Assembly (NCBI GenBank): GCA_023362775.1
Contig: JALMGJ010000013.1
Span: forward strand, 27,010,274 to 27,074,273
DNA: 64,000 nt
Direction: 5' to 3'
From: Charina bottae
Lineage: Eukaryota; Chordata; Lepidosauria; Squamata; Charinaidae
Shown: one piece after another, positions 44,694 to 55,562 of the stretch
How the letters are laid out: each line of letters opens with the position of its first letter
Position numbering within the stretch: position 1 is the stretch's first letter
Notes under the pieces: generated by a model
What the model saw: the letters and a program-made list of their open reading frames with translations, nothing else
Database searches by the model: none
Told to the model about the DNA's origin: nothing
Made by a program: the position numbers and the translations under genes

Positions 44694-45036
44694 GGGGCGT
44701 GGTGGCTCAGCGGGTAAGATGCCAGGCTTGTCGATCGGAAGGTCGCAAGTTCGGAGGTTCGAATCCCTAGCCCCGCATGACAGAGTGAGCTCCCGCACTC
44801 GCCCCAGCTCTTGCCAACCTAGCAATTCGAAAGCATGCAAATGCAAGTAGATGAATAGGTACCACTTCGGTGGGCAGGTAACAGCGTTCCACGTGTGTCA
44901 TGCCGGCCACATGACCGTGGAAGCATCTTCGGACAACGCTGGCTCTTCGGCTAACAAACGGAGATGAGCACCGGCCCCTAGAGTCGGACACGACTGCACA
45001 AATGTGCGGGGGGAACCTTTACCTTTTACCTTACCG
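44694..45036 (+). mobile_element. tRNA-derived SINE (GTGGCTCAGCGGG head), + copy
   Basis: A box GGTGGCTCAGCGGGTAAG and B box GGTTCGAATCC (44756), body CATGACCGTGGAAGC, tail GAGTCGGACACGACTGC and ACCTTTACCTTTTACC. Not a functional tRNA: no second half or anticodon arm continuity. Confidence 0.8.
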
Positions 45037-45037
45037 A

Positions 45038-45063
45038 TAGATAGATAGATAGAGAAAGAGAAA

Positions 45064-45135
<72 letters not shown>

Positions 45136-45136
45136 A
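45038..45136 (+). repeat. GATA then AAAG microsatellite
   Basis: Short GATA block, then about 20 AAAG units, between two SINEs in the FKRP leader intron. Confidence 0.93.
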
Positions 45137-45218
45137 AAGGAAATCTAATACTCCTGCCTCCTATTTTCCCCACAACAACCACCCTCTGGGCTGGGTGAGA
45201 GAGAGCAATTGGCCCATT

Positions 45219-45343
45219 CTGCAACCCTCCAGACGGCCGCTAGGGGGCAGCCGAGGGCCAGCGGCTCTGCCTCCCATGGCTTTCAGAGTCCCTTAAACCC
45301 CCTCTGGCTTTCCAGCTGTGCTGGGGTGGCCATTCCTGAACCC
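45219..45343 (+). repeat. 125-bp inverted copy of the STRN4 intron 1 segment, inside a SINE
   Basis: Starts CTGCAACCCTCCAGACGGCC, ends CCATTCCTGAACCC. About 98 per cent identical by eye to the complement of 42622-42746. Carries the CTCF-like core at 45237-45250. Confidence 0.9.
45237..45250 (+). promoter_or_regulatory. CTCF-like core motif
   Basis: CCGCTAGGGGGCAG is close to the CTCF consensus. It sits inside the 125-bp segment duplicated from STRN4 intron 1, upstream of the FKRP coding exon. Confidence 0.5.
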
Positions 45344-45535
45344 AGCCGGCTTTCATGCCTAAGGGAGGCCTGGAACTCACCGTCTCCTGGTTTCTAGGCC
45401 AGCACCTTCACCACCACGCTGGCTCTCTAGTGAAAGCAGACTAAGCGCTTCTTGTGTAATTTGGGAGAAGACTTTAAAGGGTCCAGGTGGACTGCAAATC
45501 TAAGTACCTTGGTCTTTTCTACCATTTTCTTTTTC

Positions 45536-45650
45536 TTTTTCTTCTCCGTGGCTACCAGAGGAACTAATGTTGGATGGACAAGTCTGGCGCTGCAGGACCC
45601 TTTGTGGGCCAGAGGCTGGGACCCCTCCGCCCCCGTCCTAAACTTGCAAG
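45536..45650 (+). other. FKRP: FKRP coding-exon acceptor and 5' UTR part
   Basis: A polypyrimidine run (TTTTCTTTTTC...) followed by GGCTACCAG ending at 45558 looks like the 3' splice site of the coding exon. 45559-45650 would be 5' UTR; it contains one short out-of-frame ATG at about 45566. Confidence 0.6.
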
Positions 45651-47162
45651 ATGCGCATCACCTTCTGCCAGGGCGTGTTAGCCGCTGCCATCGCCATTAA
45701 CCTGCTGATCCTCTATCACATCTCAAAGTTGCAGCAGCATGTCTTACAGCGGCACCGGGACCACCCACAGCCCAGTTCCCCTCAACACCTCGCCCCCCTC
45801 CGCCCTGGCGTGACGATCCTCATCCGGGAGTTTGAAGATTTTGAGAACTACGTCCCCAGCGTGGTGCAGTCTTTCCTGAAACAGAAGCCGGAGCTGCCGA
45901 TACTGGTTGTGGCAGACAGCTTGCCATACCCCCCCTTGATTCTCCCCAAGGCTCCCAATGTTCAGGTTGTCGTTCTCAAACCTTCCCCAGCTCAGCCTGC
46001 CTACGTATTCAGGCCTGAGGCTTATGTGAGGACGGAGTACGTGGCCCTGGTCCCTGATGGGGTGAGAGTGGATTCCACATCGCAGCTGGAGGAAATGCTG
46101 GAGGAGTACAAGAGCAGCCACGGGAAGGTTGAGATGGTCGCAGCTCCGGTGCACTCACTGGTGCCCTTCCGGTGCCTTACCCTCAAGGTCCACCTTAAGG
46201 AATGGACAGCGGAGTATGGTGAGACGCCTCCTTCCTCCAAGCTGTGCGCCGCCTTGAAGGGGAAGGCCGTTGTCCTCCTCCGCACCAGGAACCTATTCAA
46301 CCTTTCCATGCCCTTGGCCAAACCCTTGCTGACCTCCCTCTTCATCCAGACATCTCTGCGAGGTTGGGCTGTCCGCATCCTTGATACTTCCTTCTCGGTG
46401 CTGCACCAGCCTTTGTTCACCTCCTCCCATAACCAGTGGAAGGCTGATAACCTTGTGAAGTCCAACCAAGCACAGCTCTTCCGGGATTTTGGCATCAAGC
46501 GGGTGATTCTGGAGGAAGGAAAGGAGCAGTGGTTTGGATGCAGCAAGGAGACCCCACGGTGTTTTGGCACCATTCACGATGACACGCCAGAATACCTCTA
46601 CCAGAACCGCTGGACTCCGCCTTGCTGTCTTAAAGCACTGAGGGAAACAGCCAAGTATGTCATTAACATCTTGGAAATCTCTGGAGTGCGGTACTGGCTG
46701 GAAGGGGGGACACTTCTCGGGGCAGCCCGTTACCGGGACATCATCCCGTGGGATTATGATGTTGACCTAGGTATTTATCTAGAAGATATCCCCAATTGTG
46801 AATTACTCAGGAATGCAGAGTCTGGTTCCATCGTGGATGAGAAAGGCTTTGTTTGGGAAAAGGCCATTGAGGGCGATTTCTATCGGGTGCAGTACAGTGA
46901 ACACAATCATTTGCACGTTGACTTGTGGCCCTTCTACTCTAAGAATGGCTTGATGACCAAGGACACATGGATGGACCATCGGCAAGACATTGAGTTTCCT
47001 GAGCACTTCTTGAAGCCCTTGGTCCCCATCGAGTTTGCTGGCTTCATTGCTTTGGCGCCCAACAATTACCGGAGCTTCCTGGAGCTGAAGTTTGGGGAAG
47101 GGGTGATTGAAAATCCAGAATACCCAAACCCAGCACTGAAGAGCATGAATACAGGAAGATAA
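45651..47162 (+). CDS. FKRP: FKRP, fukutin-related protein (ribitol-5-phosphate transferase)
   Basis: Golgi type II membrane enzyme that adds the second ribitol-5-phosphate to the core M3 glycan of alpha-dystroglycan, from CDP-ribitol. Intact 503-aa single coding exon (human 495 aa, also one coding exon). The N-terminus [20 protein letters not shown] is a signal anchor (about residues 9-25). A stem and GT-like region follows ([16 protein letters not shown]). The zinc-binding cysteines [13 protein letters not shown] and WTPPCCL lie at about residues 297, 304, 325 and 326. The nucleotidyltransferase-type active site [20 protein letters not shown] is followed by DVDLGIYL, with Asp 368, 370 and 372 expected to bind metal. 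The end [19 protein letters not shown] is strongly conserved. The ATG follows a splice acceptor at 45558 by 92 bases, so the leader is spliced. No damage seen. Confidence 0.98.
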   Translation: MRITFCQGVLAAAIAINLLILYHISKLQQHVLQRHRDHPQPSSPQHLAPLRPGVTILIREFEDFENYVPSVVQSFLKQKPELPILVVADSLPYPPLILPKAPNVQVVVLKPSPAQPAYVFRPEAYVRTEYVALVPDGVRVDSTSQLEEMLEEYKSSHGKVEMVAAPVHSLVPFRCLTLKVHLKEWTAEYGETPPSSKLCAALKGKAVVLLRTRNLFNLSMPLAKPLLTSLFIQTSLRGWAVRILDTSFSVLHQPLFTSSHNQWKADNLVKSNQAQLFRDFGIKRVILEEGKEQWFGCSKETPRCFGTIHDDTPEYLYQNRWTPPCCLKALRETAKYVINILEISGVRYWLEGGTLLGAARYRDIIPWDYDVDLGIYLEDIPNCELLRNAESGSIVDEKGFVWEKAIEGDFYRVQYSEHNHLHVDLWPFYSKNGLMTKDTWMDHRQDIEFPEHFLKPLVPIEFAGFIALAPNNYRSFLELKFGEGVIENPEYPNPALKSMNTGR

Positions 47163-48490
47163 AGGAACGTTCACCATGGGCCCAGCTGCAAAGAGAGAGA
47201 TCTTTAGGTCTCTGAAAGCTAAAATCTTCCCTTTGATATGAATTGAGTATCAATCGTTGCTGCACTTGAGGGGGAGGGGTTATCCATCTATTGCTGGTCC
47301 CTCAGCATCTCTTCAGAACTCAGGGATGTTTGCAACAATGAATGGATCCGTTAGTTCTGCATTTTCTTTCCAGGAGCAATCAGCCCAATGCTTCCAGGAC
47401 ACTCATTCCTAGGCCATGATAACCACAACTCAGTCTTCTTTATCCTCAGCAGCTGGTATTCAGAGGTAGACTGCCTCTGCACTCAGCCATGATTGTTACA
47501 GTTGAAAAAATGAACACTAGAGAAGACAATTGTCTTTTCCAATACGAGTATGTGCTGGGTCACCTGAAGAGCAAAATGGTGAGACTGACTGCTGTTCATT
47601 TTGGCCACGGGCATCCGACCAAGCAAACAGACATGCTGACCTTCACAAAGTGGCCTAGAAAAAGGGAAGGTAGGAAGGATCAAAAGTGAAGGTCCTGTCA
47701 TTGTCCTAGGACTGAAAATGTGACAACCCCCCCCCCCATTCAGCTCTCCCTTTCCTCAAAATTACTTGAGAGTATTGGCATGGTGCTCACACAAGAAACA
47801 GCAGTAAGTGTTACAAGAGAAAGGTAAGAGCTAAGAAAACAGGTTGTTCCTAACACGGCCCTGCCCAACCAGTTGCCTGGCAACGGTGTTGGACTGCCTC
47901 CAAGGCTGCACCCTCTTTTCCCAGGTCTGGCAGGAGCTGTGGCCCCGGCTCAGAAAAGATGAAAGAAAAGGCCTCTCTTTTTGAGAGTAACGCTACTTCT
48001 GTGATCCTTTGAACTGCATTCTTTGAAGTTAGGTTCACAGCTAACTAGGCAGGAAGTTTTCCTCTGTCCCCTGAGATGTCCTCTCAGGTAGGTTTGCTGT
48101 GGAACGCAGCCTCCTGTGGGTGGCTGTCCTCCAAGTGTTGGGAGAAAGGGGGCGCCTGAGATACAGGTGCAAGGAATGGGAGCACGGGCTTCCTTTTGGT
48201 TACGCCTCTGCTGTGGATGTGCGCTTTTTGAAGAGTGGAAGGACAGAATTCCTCGTTCTGCTCCCCTCCCCTCCCCTCCCCAAAGCCCCCGAGCTCCATT
48301 GGTTTCTATCACATTTGGGCCTGTTCCATACCTGCCTGGGGCTGCCCCCCCCCCCCCACTTGATCTTGCTAACAGCCAGTAATTGATTCGTGCTCGGTGT
48401 CAGGCTTGGCATGGAGATTGCGTTGGAGGGTTCATATCCTGAAACTGCTTGGTTTTAAAACAGTAAAAATAAACATTATGTGCCATTATC
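47163..48490 (+). other. FKRP: Probable FKRP 3' UTR
   Basis: No repeats recognised; ends after the AATAAA at 48468. Confidence 0.5.
48468..48473 (+). terminator. FKRP: Candidate FKRP polyadenylation signal
   Basis: AATAAA 1.3 kb after the FKRP stop, followed within 30 bases by T-rich sequence. 47163-48490 shows no repeat and would be the 3' UTR. Confidence 0.5.
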
Positions 48491-50994
48491 CTGTAATCCC
48501 CTTCTTTTTTCTTTGGAAATGGGCCAGCAGGCAGCTTTGTAAAACCAGGGCCAGAAATGAGCACGCTCGGAAGATGCTGGATTAGACACTTGCCAAAAAA
48601 AATATTACAAACGTGAAAGGGCTTTTTTAAAAAAGGAGGTATAACTAAAACAAGTGCTAAAATACAATTTGATTTCAGTCCAAGTTCCTGTGGGGATGCG
48701 TTAAAATGTCAGGTGCGTTTGGGGTTTGAATGGGGTCAGGTGCAGCCAACCACATGCAGACGTGATTTCAGTCCATTTGGGTTTCCCGTTCCAGTCGGGG
48801 CATTTGTGGGTTCAACTCATGGCAGGATTTTTGTTTCATGCAGGAGCAAAGGCGTTTGGTACCTCTGTGAAGTGGTTTGGCCTGTTTCCCTCTCTGAGCT
48901 GATCCGCAAAAAACGTGGCATTGCTTCACTTCCATACAGGATCTTTCCTCATGGCCATTTATGCCTCCTATAGGAGTAGCTGTACAGTTTTCACAAGCAC
49001 TCCTCATGTTCTCAGGCGCTGGAGAACAGAGGTGCAAACCTTTCAGTGCCCAGCTGGATGACCTCGGATTTCTTGGAGGGTTAAAACCTCTGAAGAAACG
49101 GAGTATTTACTTTTTGTAATTAATTCACCTTTAATGCAGTCTGCAAATGGGCGGTTTTAAAAAGCACCTCTATCTTTCCTTCTCTCCTGGGGATAGAGAG
49201 AAATCACAGCGCCCCCCTCTGCCACTGGCTGCACACGTCACCCTGAGCTATGATGTGTGCAGTTTGCCAGGTTTTAGTTTAGCATGTTGTGTGAACACTC
49301 ATCCTGGTTAAGCAGACCATGGTCCCTGTGAGGTGAGAATTCATTTGAACTGCACCACCTTAGAATTTCCCTGTCGTCTTAGGTGAGGAGTTGTGGCAGA
49401 AATAGTTTGTAGTGTGTGTCTCTCTCCTGTTTCTGTTTCTTTTGTTAAGATAAATGTTTGGATCCCTTTCCTCCTCAGCCGTGGGCTAGAGCAGTGTTTT
49501 TCAAACTTGGCGACTTTAAGATGTGTCCACTTAACTCCCAGAATTCTGGGCTGGCTGGGGAATCCTGGGAGTTGGAAGGGCACGCCTCTTAAAGTGGCCA
49601 AATTTGAAGAGCGCTGGGCTAGAGGTCACCTTGCCGCAACCCCCTCCGACCTGTTGCCCTTGAGATGCATCGGATTATCGCCTTCTACACAGCCCAGGCT
49701 GGGAGAAGCTTCCTCGGAGCATAATCACTTATACTGTAACCCTTAGAAGCATCTTTGAATTACTAGTGAACAGCAGACATGAGCAGGAGGAGGATTTTTA
49801 ACTTAAGCATCCATTTTTAGCAACCTCCTCCTACCCATGTCACAGGCAGAAGAATTGCAAAATCGGAAAACATCCAGCAAGGCCATTTCATCTGATCTTC
49901 TGATCTGGCCACTGTGCCTTTCTCATGGATTTGCTCATGTTTTGAAAGAAGGCCTCCCGCCCCGTCAACAATCTTAGAGGCAGAGATTTATTCCCGCTCT
50001 TGGCTGGCTTTAAATACAGAGGCTAATTAAACTCAAACTCAGAAGTCTGGTAGCATCTTCTCTAACAAATTTTACTGAAAGGTGTCAGCTTTTGAGATTT
50101 CCAGCTCTTTCCCTGTATCTTCGCTGCCATTGTGGGGTCATCTGGAATTTTGCAATCTAGATATGTTCTTGGGAGGAGCTGAAAACGAGCTGGGAGAAAA
50201 CAGCAGCTTGCTTCTTTACTTCCACTCAGAGGTTTACTCAGTGTCAATAAATGTTGCTCTCCCTATGCAACCTCTCTGATCTCGTTTCCTGCGATGCCAC
50301 GTTCCTGCCAGCAGAGAGCAGCAGCTGCTGAACAAGGTCCAACCTGGAATACGGAAGCTGTTGACAACTGTGGTGCTATCCCAAATTCATTTCCAGTTCC
50401 AAGCCCGAAGGGATCATTTTGAACTCTGCCAGGAAATCCATGGAAAGTCCCGCGTTGGCACAAGTTGTGCGGGGGCAGGAATGTCACAGACATCATGGTC
50501 TTTTCCGGTTAAGTCACTGGCAGGAAGAATTCCATTCACGCTAAGTTACTGGGTGTGATTTGGAAATGGGGGGTCGGGGCAGAAGATTCCTTCTGAGGAA
50601 ACCCGGTTGGCCTTAATGGCAGCATGTGATGAGAAATGCAGCCGCGCTCTTAACCCGTTGAGTGAACCGAGCCATCGGTTAACACGCAATGTGCTTTAGC
50701 AAATTTTTAAGTTCGGCATATAAAGTAAACACACACACACTGGATTTGCTTCTGGGGAAACCAGCTTTTGGCTGAGCCACCCTTGAATACACTGCGGTCC
50801 CATTGTGCTCGAGAGGCATCTTTTACATTAATTTTATTATAGTCAAATGGCTTTGTAAGAATTTGGTGGGGGTGGTGGCAGAGGCTATTTTAGCTCAGCC
50901 TTTTAATCCAGTCATCTGCCCGGCTCACATGTAACAGCCAATGGTACCACAAATCTGCGGCATCAGACTTGCATTTCCAGGCCTGCTTTGTTAG
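48491..50994. other. Intergenic DNA between FKRP and SLC1A5, left part
   Basis: One foldback MITE (49492). A worn repeat-like AGTCTGGTAGCATCTTC near 50045 also occurs in related form near 23404 (AGTCTGGTAGCATTC). No exon recognised. Confidence 0.5.
49492..49616. mobile_element. Foldback hAT MITE, copy 8
   Basis: Diverged member; perfect 8-bp duplication ggctagag at 49484-49491 and 49617-49624. Confidence 0.88.
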
Positions 50995-51560
50995 CCCCTA
51001 AGAGTCTAAAGTTGGAAGGCACTCCCGAGGCCATCGAGTCCAACCCCCTCCAATGCAGGAATCCATTTTAAAGCGTCCTAACACTGCTCTCACGATTGGG
51101 AAGGGGGTGCCCTTCCTATCTCTCAGGCTCTTCTTTCATCTTCTGTGCTCTGGGATGATGGAGATCAGCTCTTGACCTTCAGCTGCCTCCAGGCCCTTCG
51201 CACAACACGCTTAATCCATCAGCCCGGAGCCCAGCAGCAGAGGCAGGATCCCAAGGTGCCCTCTGGGGAGATGCAAACATCCCGCCTCCTCCATGCCTGG
51301 CATCCCATTGCCAACTCAGGTCTGGGTTGGTTACACTAACCCACGTCGGTCCCCCTGCTGACATCACAGCCCATCCAGTAAAGGGTATTGCATGAAGACA
51401 GCTGTCGTATTCTCTCTGTCACCATTGCTCAAGGCTTTATTTAGTCTCTGAGCAAGTTTCCTATTCTTTGTTCCTCTGGGCTATTCTTCTTTGTCTGAAC
51501 CTTTAGGAGTGCAGCGTCCTGAACTGGCCACAGAACTTGAGATGTGGGTCGGACCTACCA
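50995..51560 (-). mobile_element. CR1 LINE fragment, reverse orientation
   Basis: AGTTGGAAGGCACTCCCGAG and CCAACCCCCTCCAATGCAGG, then CTGAACTGGCCACAGAACTT, match the complement of CR1 3' regions. Confidence 0.75.
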
Positions 51561-51649
51561 CACGTACTACAACTGTAGGATACGATCTGATCTTGGGGAT
51601 GAAAGAGCTGTTGGGAGACTTGGAGAAGAGATTATACAGTTCACATGTT

Positions 51650-51835
51650 GAATGAAGCGTGAGAAAAAACCTTAAAACAACCCTGCCTTGATTTTGTTTA
51701 GTATGAAAAAGGGAGAAATTTGAACAGGTTTTTGAGATTCTGTTATTCTATCCTACAACAATAAAGTAGCATTCCTGGAATCCCGGCGGGTGTCTGTCTT
51801 GACCCGGCCTGCCTCGAGGGGGTCATTGATAGAGT
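51650..51835 (+). repeat. LTR-like repeat, copy B
   Basis: GCCTTGATTTTGTTTAGTAT, CAACAATAAAGTAGC, ATTCCTGGAATCCC and GACCCGGCCTGCCTCGA parallel the copy at 7620-7850. The AATAAA fits an LTR R region. Confidence 0.4.
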
Positions 51836-52372
51836 TTGCTCTGTTCGAAATAGGCCCAGATTGCTTGAGAAAACGCGGGGATGGTGCCTTACGGTGCCTT
51901 TGCCAAGTCAAAGCACTCCTCCTCCTAGCCAACAGCCATCGCCTTACAAAGACAAACACTGCAGTTCCCCCAAGGGGGCAAAGTGCCAGGGCTGTGCCCA
52001 CATCTCCTCACTGCCTGTCAGGACTCCAGGTCCTCTTTGTTGCAACCTAGGTGTGCCTCCTCTGCCAGCACGAGGAGGAGCCGATGGGGGCAAGCTAAGA
52101 CAAGTAGCAAAGAGGGCGCCCCAAGGATTGTTTTCCCTGCACCTCAAAGCCTTGCATTTCGTTGTCAAGAACAGGCAGCAACCAGCCAGGTTCTGAACCT
52201 CCCTGCCCTTCAGGGGAAACTCGGCAGCTGGGGAAGGACGTTGGGTGGGTGAGGAGCAGCAGCTGAGTCTGAGCAATAAGGGAGCCTGTTTGGTTCCTAC
52301 ACCAGAAAGATCTCTTTAAAGTCGCGTTCCAGGGGACCTGAATGCTATGCACGGAAAACTCACAGCTGACCG

Positions 52373-54250
52373 GACTTCCGGGGAAGAAATGGCCAACTGA
52401 AGACGGCTCTGCTGAGAGCAGAGCCGACAACGCGGTGGAATGAAGAGCCAGCAAAGGGATCAACTGTTCGGGATTCCTCTCTGGACAAGGAGAGGACTTG
52501 GGATCACCAACATGTGCTCCAGACAGTGTCCGGCGGGTTTAGAGCTCTCGGAGACAAGGGATTGCCATCTTTGCCCAAACCGCAGTTGGCGCCTTTTCAA
52601 AGAGCACTGGATTTGCATACTTCCTTTCTTAATCACTTTTGGGAATTGCTTGTTGACTGTTTTTCAGATATGAGGAACCTTCCGAATGGCAACTTTTACT
52701 ACACCGGGTGACTTTCCTTCAATCCTTAGCGAAATAAATTTTACATACAAATATAAGGACTTAAAAAATTCTTTTTTTGGAATATACAGCATACAGGGTG
52801 ACTAGAATGTTGATTTTTTTAAAATTTAAATTTATATCACCACCCATCTCCCCGAACCGGAAAGTTGGAAAGTTACAAACGGACTAAAACTAACTATAAG
52901 AATCCTTCCCATGGGAAAATGCTGTTGTTTTGAATACTTAAAAATATATATGATAAAATGGAATTTTGAAGGTTGGACACTAGAGGGAACCAGAAAGAAC
53001 TAAATATTACAATTTAAAAAGAACATTTAAATTTGACTTACTAATACAGAATGGAGCAAAATACTTTAACATTGGACATACTGAAGGGTATTTGGGAACA
53101 ATGGACCCAGAAGTTAAAGAGTGTCTGCCATTATAGACAGACTGTGCTTGGAAGGTGATATGGAAGATGAGCAAGTTTTACTGGATAGGACTGAGACTTA
53201 TTTGAAAGTGGATTTAAAATGACGGGCTATGGGAATGTTGTTGAGGGAGATGCTACACTGGATAAACAAATGAAACTGGCTGATATCTTAACAAACCAAA
53301 AGAGTGATCTGGATGACTTTCTTATATTGGATTTACAAGAGACTTAATAAGGTTTTGAAGGATTTTGTGAGAAGGGACAAAGAAAAAACAAGAAATCAAG
53401 TTCTAGGACGTTATTTGAGGTAATTAAGGATCAAGATTGTTAAAAGTAAAAGGAAGAAATATAAAGTTGGTTTATCTGATCAAGGTTAAAATAGATATAC
53501 TGGCCTTAGAGCGCCCTTTTTCCTCGGTTTTAAGAAATTTCTGCTACTTGGATTTTATCATACTATATGTATAAGTCTTATTTGAATGTTATTTTAACTT
53601 ATTTATGGTTGTATTTTGATTGATTATATTTTATTGTAAACGGCCCAGAGTCCCCCTTGGGGGAGTGGGCAGTGATAAATCTAATAAATAAAATAAAATA
53701 AATCTCTGGCAACCCTTAATGCACTTTTGCTGACCAGGACTGAACAAGGCTTTAAGGCATAGCTTTCCAAACTGTGTGTCGTGACACTTTCGTGTGTTGC
53801 AACAGTTTGGTGTGTCACAACACAACCAGGAAGCAGTGGCGTGCGCGGCGGCGGCACACCATCAGCGCTTTTGCATTTTAGCGGAGGCCGCCGCCACACA
53901 CACCCTGCGCTGCTGCCGTGCACGCCCCTGCCCCCACTGTTGGTATGTCGCCAACAGCGACAGTTTGGAAAACACTGCTCTAAGGACTTGTTTATAGATA
54001 AGAAATGAGATATGGGAAGAGGAGATCATTTGTTGTATTTTAAGAGAAGGTGGTAAGTTACTAAAATTGTTTATACTTCTTGTTATAAAGGGGGAAGTCA
54101 CTTTGTATGTTTTTCTTTTTTTTCTTTACTATATTTTTTTTCTATTTCTTTTTATTTTTCCCTTCTTTTCTGCACTTTTTTCTTTTTTTAGTTTGTATTA
54201 GTTCTTACCTTTTTTATTGTAATGTTCAATAACATTACTATTTTAAAAAA
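52373..54250 (+). mobile_element. L1-type LINE insertion with nested elements
   Basis: Flanked by a 20-bp direct repeat (GGAAAACTCACAG...) at 52353-52372 and 54252-54271. The right end has T-rich 3' UTR sequence and an A-run. The interior has ORF1-like remnants (MEQNTLTLDILKGIWEQWT at about 53051), an L2-like 3' end (about 53470-53705) and a hAT element (53758-53977). All frames are broken. Confidence 0.7.
53758..53977. mobile_element. Non-autonomous hAT element nested in L1
   Basis: Imperfect terminal repeats around TTTCCAAACTGT and ACAGTTTGGAAA, with flanks ctttaagg and ctctaagg (7 of 8). GC-rich centre. Confidence 0.75.
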
Positions 54251-54553
54251 AGGAAAACTCACAGCTGACCGAGATCTGATTGCTTGGATGCTGCTTCAAG
54301 GCTCCTGCCAAGAATTTGGGACGGAACCGCGCATCGGCAGAGACCTGAATGGGACGGGATAGAAGGAAGCTAGAGGAATCACTGCCCGGTCCAGCAGGCA
54401 GCTGCCTTGTTAAAATAGCGGAGAGTTAATGACCTGAATCCCCACGATGGGAACCCACCTACGATGGGAACTCCTGGCCGGAGAGGCCCCGCAGAATGCT
54501 CCCTTTTTGCAGGAAAGAAGAAACGGACGCTTCTCTAAAATCCCCAAATAGTT

Positions 54554-54559
54554 TTTATT
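54554..54559 (-). terminator. SLC1A5: Candidate SLC1A5 polyadenylation signal
   Basis: AATAAA on the minus strand 4.1 kb after the SLC1A5 stop. I saw no nearer canonical signal, so the 3' end is uncertain. Confidence 0.3.
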
Positions 54560-55275
54560 CTGCGTGACGTAGCAGCCAACGTCCTTCTCTGAAGCAACCA
54601 GCTCAGTACAAACCAGCCAACCACTGCATGCAAATGCATCCTGCATTATTGGCCTCCCACCCACAACAACGCCCACGCCCTTCCCCCCAACCCGTTATCC
54701 GTCGGAAACCCGTCTTACCGGTCCCTCCCTGCCTCTTGGAGTTCAGGTGAAGCGTTCACCCACTCTGGAAAGAAACCACCGCCTGCTCTCGGCTGCACAG
54801 CCGTTTGCTACAACGCAAGCTGCCGTAGCCCCTCCTCACCCAGACGGTCAAGGTTTAAAACAAGCACAAGTATTCACACGCATACAAGACACTGAAGCCA
54901 AGTCCGGCTCCTCTGCTCACAAAACCGGGCAGAAAGTACAGGAAGGGCGTTCTCGGGTCTCCTCCGAACTTCTCGCCGGGCGAGGCACTCACCAGGTTCC
55001 CCCGTAGCAGCCCCCCTGCTGTTTTCACCTGGTCCCCTTTTTGCAGCACAGCCTGGGCACAGGGGCCAAGGCCAACAGGAGTGATCCCCAAAGGAACTCC
55101 GGAGAACATGTGACGCAGAACCCCCGTTGCCGAGACCTGACCAAAGCAGCACGTTTCCCCTTGGGCTCCCCTTCCAATGCCCGGGTCGCATCACCCAGAT
55201 GCAGCTGTAACATGCAGAAGCAACTCTTCCTTATTTACATGGCTTTACACATTGCCCAGCTCCGACAGTCTAGGC

Positions 55276-55408
55276 CAGTTTCTCAACCTTGGCAGCTTAA
55301 AGATGTGTGGACTTCAACTCCCAGATTTCCCCAGCCAGCCATGCTGGCTGGGGAATTCTGGGAGTTGAAGTCCACACATCTTCAAGCTGCCAAGGTTGAG
55401 ATATACTG
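55276..55408. mobile_element. Foldback hAT MITE, copy 9
   Basis: Same palindrome; flanks gtctaggc and gcctaggc (7 of 8). It lies in the possible SLC1A5 3' UTR region. Confidence 0.88.
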
Positions 55409-55540
55409 GCCTAGGCAGTTTATACCCTGTGCACATAAGGGAGCCAGGCAATGCCTGCTTTCTGCCGCGAATAAAGTAAGTTCCAAAAGAGTGTCTGCAA
55501 GAACCTTAATCTAGAGGTAAACAACTTGAATTTCACTAAA

Positions 55541-55562
55541 CACTCTGTGTGTGTGTGTGTTT
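55541..55562 (+). repeat. TG dinucleotide repeat
   Basis: About 10 TG units. Confidence 0.85.

Larger units (their letters stand above)
45140..45432 (-). mobile_element. Sauria-type SINE, reverse, interrupted by 125-bp insert
   Basis: Tail and body pieces TATTTTCCCCACAACAACC and CCAGCCGGCTTTCATGCCT, then GTCTCCTGGTTTCTAGGCCA, flank a segment (45219-45343) foreign to the SINE. Confidence 0.75.

Noticed and set aside
44701..44770. tRNA gene
   Set aside because: A and B boxes are present, but the sequence is the head of a SINE with a SINE body and tail, duplicated inverted at 61.3 kb.
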